Source of the DNA: Pseudogymnoascus destructans
Lineage: Eukaryota > Ascomycota > Leotiomycetes > Thelebolales > Thelebolaceae
DNA length: 64,000 nt
Assembly (NCBI RefSeq): GCF_001641265.1
Contig: NW_020167523.1
Coordinates: forward strand, 1,538,592-1,602,591
Reading direction: 5' to 3'
Shown: one piece after another, positions 31,525 through 41,300 of the stretch
How the letters are laid out: every line of letters starts with the position of its first letter
How positions within the stretch are numbered: position 1 is the stretch's first letter
Translations under genes and position numbers: made by a program
Notes under the pieces: generated by a model
The model's database searches: none
Seen by the model: only the letters and a program-made list of their open reading frames with translations
Told to the model about the DNA's origin: nothing

Positions 31525-31810
31525 GGATCCTTATATCCAGGTTCAACTGTATTACTATTGATAGTAATCTTCATTTTAAGGATGAAAGATATCAAGAAGA
31601 ATGCCTTGTAGAAAAAGAAAGAAGAGGTAAGATTTTATAATGCATTATAGATATATTATTAATACATTACTAATGGACTTACCAAGCCATCTTTCTTACG
31701 TAGAGCAAAGGAGCAGCATGTTATGGCTATTAGCAGAGCTATTAGCTGAGTAGGTCACAAGATAGGACCCTACGACACCCTGTAGGATGGAACTGTAAGA
31801 ACTGTTAGAA

Positions 31811-32708
31811 TGTCATACTGACATTCGTTGCACTCAGTTTGCTATCAAACTCAAGAGCAAACTTAGAAATCTCCTCCTCAAACCTACAAGTCACCATACA
31901 TATCTTGGCTTATCACACCAACAACAAGAGCAATACTACTCAAAGATTGTGGCAAACTCTTCTACTACATCTGTTTATGCGACATACATCACGGCATATC
32001 ATTTGGACACTCATTGAACAAGTTATTAAGAAAATCTCCTCCTTAAGGGGGTGGGCCAATACTACCACATGGCATATCTCTACCAACTAGAGGCCTAGGA
32101 ACATGAACGATAGCTCTAGAAGCTTCTACAACACTCTATGATTCATTACACATTATTGCTCCTTAGTTACTCACAAGATTGGTTATGTTATGATATAATT
32201 TGTCTATAGGTACTCTGACCTTGGACCTCCTTTTCACTTCCTATAGGCTAGGAACCCAAGAGATGGTTCTATGGGATTCTCTTACATTCGCTACATGATT
32301 AGCAAGCTAGTTGTGGGTCGCACTTGATTTCTAATACATTTACCAAGCCTGGTTAGTCATGGAAAGTCATGGAAAATGAGAGAACTACACTCCTTTGGCA
32401 TAAATAGGATTGCCCTTTCCTTAAGAAAGGGCAAGCAGACAATACAGTAAATTGACTATCACATACTTCCATGTCTTTTCCAAGCTTCCAAGCATTGGTC
32501 TTGTTACTCCTTGTTTCTGAAAAGTCAGTGAGGTGCTAACCTCTGACTTATCCCTGAGTTCTCAGAGTCAACATTTATACAACTTGTCTAAATCACTCCA
32601 CTACATCATACACTTGATTGCTGCGTTGTGGAATAGTCTAAGCTACAACCCTTTGGCTCTGTTTCCTAAGACAGTGTGTTGTCTTAGTAAAATCATCCCT
32701 TCCCCTGG
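31811..32708 (+). repeat. LTR subfamily A, truncated at its 3' end
   Basis: Starts TGTCATACTG at 31811 and follows the A-type LTR to about 32700 (aaaatcatccctt), where it changes into cccctgg and the next LTR begins. About 45 bases of the 3' end are missing. Confidence 0.85.
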
Positions 32709-33656
32709 TGTCATACTGACATTCGTTGCACTCAGTTTGCTATCAAACTCAAGAGCAAACTTGGAAATCTCCTCCTCAAACCTACAAGTCACTATACATA
32801 TTTTGGCTTATCACACCAACAACAAGAACAATACTACTCAACGATTGCTACAACCATCTATGATTCATTACACGTCATCGCTCCTTAGTTACTGGGCCGA
32901 TATTACCACATAGCATATCTCTACAACCCTCTATGATTCATTACATGACATCACTCATACTACCACATGACATATCTCTACCAACTAGAGGCCTAGGAGC
33001 ATGAACGATAGCTCTAAAAGCCCCTACGAACCTCTATGATTCATTACATGTCATCGCTCTTTAGTTACCCACAAGATTGGTTAAGTTATGACATAATTTG
33101 TCTATGACATAATTTGTCTATGACATAATTTGTCTATGACATAATTTGTCTATGACATAATTTGTCTATAGGGGTACTCTGACCTTGGACCTCCTTTTAC
33201 TTCCTATAGGCTACGAACCTAAGAGATGGTTCTATGGGATTCTCTTACGTCAACTACAGTTACCAAGCCTGGTAAGTCATGGAAAATGAGAGAACTACAC
33301 TCCTTTAGCATAAATAGGATTGCCCTTTCCTTAAGAAAGGGCAAGCAGACAATACAGTAAATCGACTATCACATACTTCCACGTCTTTTCCAAGCTTCCA
33401 AGCATTCATCTTGTTACTCCTTGTTTCTGAAAAGTCAGTGAGGTGTTAACCTCTGACTTACCCCTGAGTTCCCAGACTCAACATTTGTTGCAACTTGTCT
33501 GAACCACTTCACTACATCACACACCTGATTGCTGCGTTGTGGAATAGTCTAAGCTACGACCCTTTGGTTCTGTTTTCTAAGACAGTGTGTTGTCTTAGTA
33601 AATTCATCCCTTCCTTGGGTGGCTAGATTCTCACATCTGGTGCACCCACCATTACA
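32709..33656 (+). repeat. LTR subfamily B with five 16-base units
   Basis: Runs TGTCATACTG to CCACCATTACA (948 bases). It is an inverted partner of the B-type LTR at 35433-36364. The tandem unit gacataatttgtctat occurs five times at about 33085-33165. The right flank starts ccaat, which is the target duplication belonging to the other LTR. Confidence 0.9.
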
Positions 33657-33793
33657 CCAATATCCACTAGTTTCTGCAACTATCCATTAGCCCCGTCACA
33701 TGGCAGCCTACCCCGCTTCCCACTGTGACTCACACGTCACGTTACTAGGCCCTGGGCCTGTAACCATGACATCATGTTACTATAGCCGTAACA
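33657..33793 (+). repeat. Distal part of an LTR family D copy (displaced by inversion)
   Basis: Begins ccaatatccactag and ends GCCGTAACA, the same end as the family D LTR at 55089-55532. Its other part is at 36365-36629 on the minus strand. The following five bases caaca duplicate those next to the other part. Confidence 0.82.
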
Positions 33794-34240
33794 CAACATT
33801 ATACCCCTTTGTTTGCCTGCTCATTCCTCTCACTTAACCCAGCCACTTGATGTCGGGTGCTTTAGTGTATTAAAACGGTCGTACGGTCTTCAAATTGAGC
33901 ACTTTATTAAGGCTCATATTAATCATATCAGCAAGGTTGAGTTCTTCATTGCGTTCAAGGCGGCGTATGAACAGTCACTTTTAGTCCAAAATGGCCAAGC
34001 TGGATTCCAGGGAGCTGGTTTAATACCGTACGATCCTTAAGTAGTTATATCTAAGCTTGATGTTAACTTACAAGCGGTTACACCTCCTCGGCTCCCCTCG
34101 GTAGACAAGGACCCTTGGGTCTCTCAGACGCCTCACAACCCGACCGAAGCTCTTTCACAAACAACCTTAGTTAAAGGTCGTATTGCACGTCACCAAGGAA
34201 GACAGTTGCTTCATTAGCAAAGGGGACAGAGCTTTCAGGT
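33794..34240 (+). pseudogene. pogo transposase, C-terminal half
   Basis: Codes for the end of the DDE_1 domain (LCLPAHSSHLTQPLDVGCFSVLKRSYG, third acidic position in PLDVG) and the C-terminal region (GQAGFQGAGLIPYDP, WVSQTPHNPTEALSQTTLVKGRIARHQG). The first stop is at 34038-34040 and more follow. Its beginning fits codon for codon to the end of the N-terminal half at 36630 on the opposite strand, with caaca as duplicated target. It is thus one gene split by an LTR and then by inversion. Confidence 0.88.
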
Positions 34241-34257
34241 TATGTTACTACTTAAAG

Positions 34258-34619
34258 TATTAATTTAGCTATAAATTCCTCTTCTAGATCCTCTTTTTCT
34301 TCCTTTATAAAATCCCAACTCTTTAAACAAGCTATTACTTAAAAATATCTTTAGAAAGCCTATTTCTAATCTTTAAAATAATAAGGCTATCTATGTTACG
34401 ATTACAGCTCACAGCTTGTTATGGTTATTATGGTTGTTATAGGTATATAGGGGATTACAGGTGCAGCTTAGTCACCAAGGCTACAACCGCTAAGCAGACA
34501 ACTGTATATTACGAGTAATAGCCTCACCTTCCTTTGTTCTTCTTCTTCTTCTCTCTTTAAATTCAATCTAGCTTACTTTACCCGGACTGGCACCATGACC
34601 TCCGTGACCATCGTAACAA
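34258..34619 (-). repeat. Repeat family E, reverse copy
   Basis: On the minus strand TGTTACGATGGTCACGG starts at 34619; the LTR-like unit reaches about 34394 (ATTCGTAACA-type end), followed by about 70 unique bases and then the ttataaaatcccaactctttaaac block also seen beside the copy at 16750. Confidence 0.6.
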
Positions 34620-35095
34620 ATAGTAGGTGGGTAAAGGCAGAACCTTTCGTCTACCACCTTGGTAACTTTGATGACGGTGGTTTTAGAACCATGGTTAAAA
34701 GAGCCAGGGTTAGAAAATCAATTATAATCATGATTATTAGGTCGTAATCATAATCATGATTATTTACAAAGTGCATAATGTACTTAATAAGTAAGTGGAT
34801 CGTTTATGTTAACAGATCACGACCCTACTAATTCAGTAATTCTCAACATAATTACATAACAACAAAATAAAATATCTATTATTAAACTATCCTAATTCGA
34901 ACTATCCTTAAGTGGGCACATATGAGCTGTATGTATAAGTGATTTACATAAGCTACATTTGTTTACCGCACATGTTTGTGGTCTTGTAACCTAGTCTATA
35001 ACTTGCCCTATAAGATGTAAATCTATATCTCTAGACTAATCTACACCCCACTAAACAGTTAAAACACCCCCTGTGGCTATATATGACCTTCGTAT
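34620..35095. other. AT-rich spacer in transposon nest
   Basis: No gene. It contains a palindromic AT stretch (tcataatcatgattatt) near 34725-34765 similar to AT palindromes at 37800-37890. Confidence 0.45.
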
Positions 35096-35432
35096 ATGTA
35101 AGGACACAGGGCACCCAGCTCACAGTAATAGCATATGAGAGTGCGAGTTGGAGGCTAAACGGATGCTATCCTATAGGTCTACTACGAAGGATACAAAAAA
35201 GATGAAGAGAGGAACCCCCGTTGGGTCAATCTCCTTAAGTACCCGAAACGGGTCTGACTCGGCTAACCTGCCTTCACTCTCACCACATGACCATAACTTG
35301 TCCGACTCAGATACCTTCCGTCACTGAGGGAGAGGGACCCCGTTGGGTCAATCCCCTTAAGTACCCGAAACGGGTCCGACTCAGCTAACCTGCCTTAACT
35401 CTTATCATGTGACCATAACCTGCCTGACTCAG
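35096..35432 (+). repeat. LTR family C, truncated at 35432
   Basis: Starts TGTAAGGACACAGG and follows family C (complete copy at 56592-57035) before ending at the inserted B-type LTR. Inside it an about 110-base segment (around 35215-35325 and 35328-35432, each with gttgggtcaatc and gaaacgggt) is tandemly duplicated, unlike the other copies. Confidence 0.8.
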
Positions 35433-36364
35433 TGTAATGGTGGGTGCACCAGATGTGAGAATCTAGCCACCCAAGGAAGGGATGAATTTACTAAGACAAC
35501 ACACTGTCTTAGAAAACAGAGCCAAAGGGTCGTAGCTTAGACTATTCCACAACGCAGCAATCAGGTGTGTGATGTAGTGAAGTGGTTCAGACAAGTTGCA
35601 ACAAATGTTGAGTCTGGGAACTCAGGGGTAAGTCAGAGGTTAACACCTCACTGACTTTTCAGAAACAAGGAGTAACAAGATAAATGCTTGGAAGCTTGGA
35701 AAAGACGTGGAAGTATGTGATAGTCGATTTACTGTATTGTCTGCTTGCCCTTTCTTAAGGAAAGGGCAATCCTATTTATGCTAAAGGAGTGTAGTTCTCT
35801 CATTTTCCATGACTTACCAGGCTTGGTAACTGTAGTTGACGTAAGAGAATCCCATAGAACCATCTCTTAGGTTCGTAGCCTATAGGAAGTAAAAGGAGGT
35901 CCAAGGTCAGAGTACCCCTATAGACAAATTATGTCATAGACAAATTATGTCATAGACAAATTATGTCATAGACAAATTATGTCATAACTTAACCAATCTT
36001 GTGGGTAACTAAAGAGCGATGACATGTAATGAATCATAGAGGTTCGTAGGGGCTTTTAGAGCTATCGTTCATGCTCCTAGGCCTCTAGTTGGTAGAGATA
36101 TGTCATGTGGTAGTATGAGTGATGTCATGTAATGAATCATAGAGGGTTGTAGAGATATGCTATGTGGTAATATCGGCCCAGTAACTAAGGAGCGATGACG
36201 TGTAATGAATCATAGATGGTTGTAGCAATCGTTGAGTAGTATTGTTCTTGTTGTTGGTGTGATAAGCCAAAATATGTATAGTGACTTGTAGGTTTGAGGA
36301 GGAGATTTCCAAGTTTGCTCTTGAGTTTGATAGCAAACTGAGTGCAACGAATGTCAGTATGACA
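35433..36364 (-). repeat. LTR subfamily B with four 16-base units
   Basis: Plus-strand reading TGTAATGGTGGGTGCACC...CAGTATGACA, 932 bases. Four copies of the 16-base unit are at about 35925-35985. The right flank attgg (ccaat on the minus strand) pairs with ccaat at 33657, not with the bases at its own left side (ctcag). Confidence 0.9.
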
Positions 36365-36629
36365 ATTGGATAGTTGAGCTATCCACGAACTATCCTGAAT
36401 ATCTAGCTATCCGCCAACTATCCAGATTACCCATGAGGCACGACGCCACTATATAAGTAGATAGTATTTCCTTATATAGGAGCTTCGTGCTCAACTCAAT
36501 ATAGTATTCTTTACAATACTGTAACATGTTACTTGGAAAGCCTTTGTGTCTAATCCCCTGCCTCCTCTGTCAAGTCAACCTTACGCAAGAAACCTCTGTG
36601 TCTTCTATCGTTTAGAAGTCAGCGTTACA
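36365..36629 (-). repeat. Proximal part of the LTR family D copy
   Basis: On the minus strand starts TGTAACGCTGACTTCTAAA at 36629, matches the family D LTR at 55089, and runs into (GGATAG)-type motifs ending ctatccaat at the junction with the B-type LTR. Confidence 0.85.
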
Positions 36630-37443
36630 TGTTGTTGGACTTGCAATATGCTTGAAATGCAGCTGAATCATGACTCTCGTGTCCATCAAGAACCAACATT
36701 CGATAAGGGCCCTTTGCCGTACGAGCAGTATGCTTGTCAAAGTGCTTTAACCACTGAAAACCCATCTCATTGTCAGTCCATCCATTGCTTGTTGGTTTGA
36801 TAGCCCAGTCGTGTGGTAAGCCACTTTCAGTATACCAATTTGCAAGGTGATTAACCCCTTGTACGACCAGAAATGGAGGCACACTTCTACCCTCACCATT
36901 GATGCACACGATTGCTGTAGCCCATTCACGATTGCCAGGCTGAACTGCCTTGCCTCGGCCACATTGATCGGAGCGCGTAACTACCATTCCAGGACAGATC
37001 ACGCCCATCATAAACCCTGTCTCGTCGAAGTTGTAGAAATCGCAATCCAACACCCCATATTTAGCTCTCATGTTTCGTACGAGCTCAAACCACCCTCCAA
37101 TAAGCACAGAATCTTCGCATAAGGCCTTTTGGAAGTCATAAACACGATTAAAACGTGTCTTTAGTTCTGGGTGTCGTCGTACAAATCGATGCGCCCAGAG
37201 CTTCCCAACGCGCTTTCCCTGACGCGTTTCGAGGAGATAGTTGGCCATATCTTCAACACCAGCCAACCGGGGTGCAAATCCTCTTGAATCTAAGTCAATT
37301 ATATGTTGACTAATTACTTCCTCTTCAAGTTCAGTCAATTTTTGGACAGCTGGTCGTCGCTCACGAATATCCGTACGACTGTTCATTCTACCAGTAAGTG
37401 TAGAATAAGGTACGTTATAGATCATTGCTGCACGAAGACAAGT
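36630..37443 (-). pseudogene. pogo transposase, N-terminal part
   Basis: Reads KLTCLRAAMIYNVPYSTLTGR (psq-type helix-turn-helix), LTELEEEVISQHIIDLDSRGFAPR and GKRVGKLWAHRFVRRHPEL (CENP-B/Tc5 DNA-binding domain), then DFYNFDETGFMMGV (first Asp) and RMLVLDGHESHDS (second Asp), to SNN where the family D LTR begins. About 266 codons from the internal ATG at 37425 are uninterrupted. Its continuation is at 33794 on the other strand. Apart from the LTR the gene has few lesions, so the insertion may have hit a recently active copy. Confidence 0.9.
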
Positions 37444-37516
37444 AAGCTTTTTAGTGGTACAATAGCCTCGGTAGCTAAGATGATTCTAGCTTCTTGGGTA
37501 TGAACCGCATAATACG

Positions 37517-37703
37517 TGTAAGGCGGCCCATCATGTGAGGCCGCCCTGAACTCAGGGGCTGCCTGGCAGTGGAGCCACTAGGGCTCGGTAAACTAGGGCA
37601 TGTAGGAACGTAGGATATAAGGAGCTGGAAGCCTCAGAAGGAGGCCTCCAGCCGATAGTCGCTGTACATACGTAGACCTACTGTCTTGCAATACGATCTC
37701 ACT
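37517..37703 (+). repeat. LTR family F, partial copy
   Basis: Starts TGTAAGGCGGCCCATCA and follows the family F LTR at 30346 (shared ggctcggtaaa, gaggcctccag, atagtcgctgta, acgtagacctac) until about 37703, then diverges. Confidence 0.75.
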
Positions 37704-38326
37704 TCATTATTGAAATAACGCGTATTGAAGCTAGGGTTGTGGATAAAATGCGAAAAGCTAACTGGGTACTGATATTAACCGGGTATTGATAAACCACGTT
37801 AATCATAATCATGAATATTCATGATTATGAATAATCATGCTTATGTAATATTTGACTATTTGAATAGTCATGATTATTATGATTATTTGTGCTAACCCTG
37901 CCGTCCATGGCCCCCAACACCACCAACATTGGGGGCTAAACCCACCATCCATCATACACCATCCGCCATCCGCCATCCACATATAACCCCCCAAACCCCC
38001 AGCTCCCCTCCCTTCCACAACCAAATTTCCATATTCAAATACTCGTATTAAATGGTACCAATCACACATATAAATATATACTCCCCATCTTTGCTAAATA
38101 CACAACCTCTTCCCCCTTCCCTCACATCTTCATCCCCATGCATCTCATATACAACCCCACCGAATTATGGAATATACAGGCCAGACTCAAAGAAAAAAAA
38201 AAAAAAAAAAGAGAAGAGCAAGAGCAAGAGAGCGATAGATGACAGAAAAAAAACAGGTAAAGATGCGAATCCCCACCCAACCCAACCGCGCTCCGAATAT
38301 ATGCATTAACCCCCCCCCCCCCTTCA
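37704..38326. other. AT-rich boundary and PKS 3' region
   Basis: 37795-37885 is a dense cluster of imperfect palindromes of attaatcatgattattc type. A CCATCC(GCC) microsatellite (37940-37980), an A17 run near 38196-38212 and a C14 run near 38310-38322 follow. No gene; it separates transposons from the PKS. Confidence 0.5.
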
Positions 38327-41300
38327 TCACTCCTCACCACCCCCCACGGCCATAGCAGCCTTCCCCAAAAACGCACTCCCCTCCACCACCCTCCCCGCCA
38401 ACCCCCCCACACTCCCCGCCTGCAACACGTCAAACACCGCCACATCACTCCCCGCCTCTCTAAAGATCCAATTCCGAATATCCACCGCCAGCAACGAATC
38501 AATCCCATACGCCGCCGTGCTCCTCGTCGCATCAATCTCCGCAACCGGCATCGCCAGAGCGCGCGCCAGTTTGGCTAAAAGGGCCTCGAGGACCGTGGCT
38601 ACGGCTGCGGACTTCGATGGTGCGGATCCCAGCAGGGTCTTGAGACTCGCGCGGCCGGCGGTGGAGGCGCCGCCCGAGCCGTCTGCCGCGCGCGCGAGGT
38701 GCGGGCGGAGGGCGTCGAGGTGGGAGAATACGGGGTCGCGGCTCCAGAAGGGGAGGTCTGCAATATCAGCCCCGGGATCGAGACTCGTATGAGCGCCCGT
38801 GATAAGATGGCCGTTCGTGACCCCCACAGCGTTGGGGAGCATAGCCAGCTCGATAATGGCGTGCAGCTCCGCCTCCTGGATATCTTTGAGTCCGATACGG
38901 ATGAGGTTCTCTTCGATGATGGAATCCTTGCTCTCGGCCACGACGCCAACGCTGGCTACTTTGCCGATGTCGATTGCGGTTGCCGGGAGGCCGAGGCCGA
39001 GACGGTGCGCGGCGAGGGCGACTTGGTATGTGCATGCGGCGACGTAGTTACCCTGGCCTGCGTTACCCAGGAAACTGGACGCAGACGACAAGAGAACGAA
39101 GAAATCGAGCGGCTGGTCCAACGTCGCCTGATGCAGCGACCACGAACCCTGGACCTTGGGACGCACCGCGCTGACGAAGGTCTCGTATGGCATATTCGCA
39201 AAGATCTGATCACGCAACACCATCGCGCCCTGAATCACCCCGCGAATAGGCGGCATAGTCTTCAACGACGTGTTGAGCGAGTCGAACAGCATGACCTCGT
39301 CGGCGATATCACACTGTATGACTTGAACACGCACCCCCTTCCCCATGAGCGTGCTGACCAGCTCGCGCGCGGCATCATTCGAGACGCCGGAGCGGGAGAC
39401 GAAGATGAGATTCCGTGCCCCGTTGGCGACCATCCACATCGATAAGCTTCGACCGATTCCGCCCAGGCCGCCGGCGAGGAGGTAGGATGCGTCGGCGTGG
39501 AATTTCGCGCCCTTGGGTGGCTGCGGCATGACCTGTTGATACGAATTAGCATCATCCCCTGACGACAAACTGGGAAACCCGGGAAAACATACCTGCACCA
39601 CATCCCCCTCCCCCGGCACCACCACAATCTTCCCAACATGCCTCCCCGCCTGCATATGCCTAAACGCCTCCCCCACCTCCCCAAACCCCCACGTCCTCAC
39701 CGGGTTCGCCCCTCCCTCCCCCCCACCAGTCACCCCACCCAACTCCCTGCGAATCTCCATCCCCATCCCCATCGCCTCCCTAAACATACTCGCCCCGAGT
39801 CGTCTATTAAGCCTCAACATCGCCGTAATATCCACACTCGCAAACACCACATTCCTCACAAACGGCCCCATATCCAGGCGTCCACCGGCCTCGATATCGC
39901 GCTTGCCGAGCTCCACGAACCGGCCGAAGGGCGCGACGCACCGCCAGCTAGCGCGGAGGGATTCCCCCGCGAGACTGTTGAGGACGACATCCACCCCGCG
40001 TCCGTCGGTGACGCGCTTCACGCCAGCCTCGAAGCTGACATCGCGAGAACTAAAGATGCGTTCCGCGGGAATGCCGAAGAGAGACATGATATGCGCCTTC
40101 TTCTCCCCCGTGCCAACGGTAACATACACCTCCGCACCCAACCTCTGCGCGATCTGTATCGCCGCCTGCCCAACCCCTCCCGCAGCAGCATGAATCAAGA
40201 CCGACTCCCCAGCCTGCATACGCGCCAAGTGCACGAGGGCATAATACGCCGTGACGTAAATAATCGGGAACCCCGCCGCGGCGACAAAATCCATATCATC
40301 CGGGATCTTCATCACCGTATCAGCCGGATTCCGCATCAGCGTCGCGAAACACCCCAGACACCACACCGCGACGCGATCACCGACAGCGACGTGCGTGACC
40401 CCCTCGCCGACCTGGGTCACGACGCCCGCGCACTCGTTGCCGAGGTAGTTATCGCTCATCTCGCCCATCGCGATGAGGATGTCGCGGAAGTTCAGGCCGA
40501 CGGCCCGGACGCTGATCTCCACCTCCCCCTTTGCGATCGGCACCGTAGCGCCCACCGTGGGGTCGTCGGAGAAGTAGAACGAATCCAGACTTCCCACCCC
40601 GTCAAGCGTGAGTTTCAGCGGACGTCCGGGTTGAACCAACTTCTCCGCCCTGGGCTTCAGCGCTGCGGCCCCAGTGCGCGTGGCGATGTACTTGTTAAAC
40701 GCATCGTCCTCCACCATGCGCTTGACATGCAGTATGCCATTCCTCTCCGCAAACTCGCGATCATTCACCGCCGCCGCCTGTCCGCGGATGAACGTCTGTC
40801 TGAAGACCCCAAACAGGAGATCAACGACCTGATCAGCAGGGAGTCTATAATCCGCGTCCAAATCCACCGTAACGCACGGGAACCCCTCCTGCTCGGCGCG
40901 CAAACTCCTCGCGAGGCCCTGGAAGATCGAGAGTTCAGGCTTACTACTCCTCCCCGCGATACTACCGCGCGTAATCCACAACAGTCCGACAGGCTCACTC
41001 GTCAGCCTCTGGAGCTGCGCGAAATCCGCCGGCAGCACCTCAGCAAGCACACTCGAATCCAGCTCAGCGAGACAGATGACAATCTTGCCCTGCAACTCCG
41101 TTCGCGCCAGCCCAGTGAACGACACGATCTCAACCCCGATCCCGTGGCCCCCCAAGGCAGAACACGTCGAGTCGAGGAGCTCAGCCGCTGCGGCCCCGCC
41201 ACCGTAGGGCGCGACGAGGACGACGTGCAGAGAGAGCGGGAGTCCGAGGGTGGCAACGTTAGAGTCGGGCTTCAGCACCGACGCGACCATAACGCTCGTA

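Larger units (their letters stand above)
29040..31549 (-). mobile_element. Tigger/pogo-type DNA transposon, decayed, with nested LTRs
   Basis: The ends are inverted copies of CAGTTGAACCTGGATATAA (29040-29058 and 31531-31549), flanked by TA on both sides (29038-29039 and 31550-31551). A transposase remnant lies inside on the minus strand. A family F LTR (30346-30583) and an A-type LTR fragment (31159-31524) have been added later; without them the element would be about 1.9 kb, normal for the type. Confidence 0.88.

Noticed and set aside
33085..33165. Possible CRISPR-like array
   Set aside because: Direct repeats are contiguous without spacers and lie in an LTR of a eukaryotic genome; no cas genes exist here.
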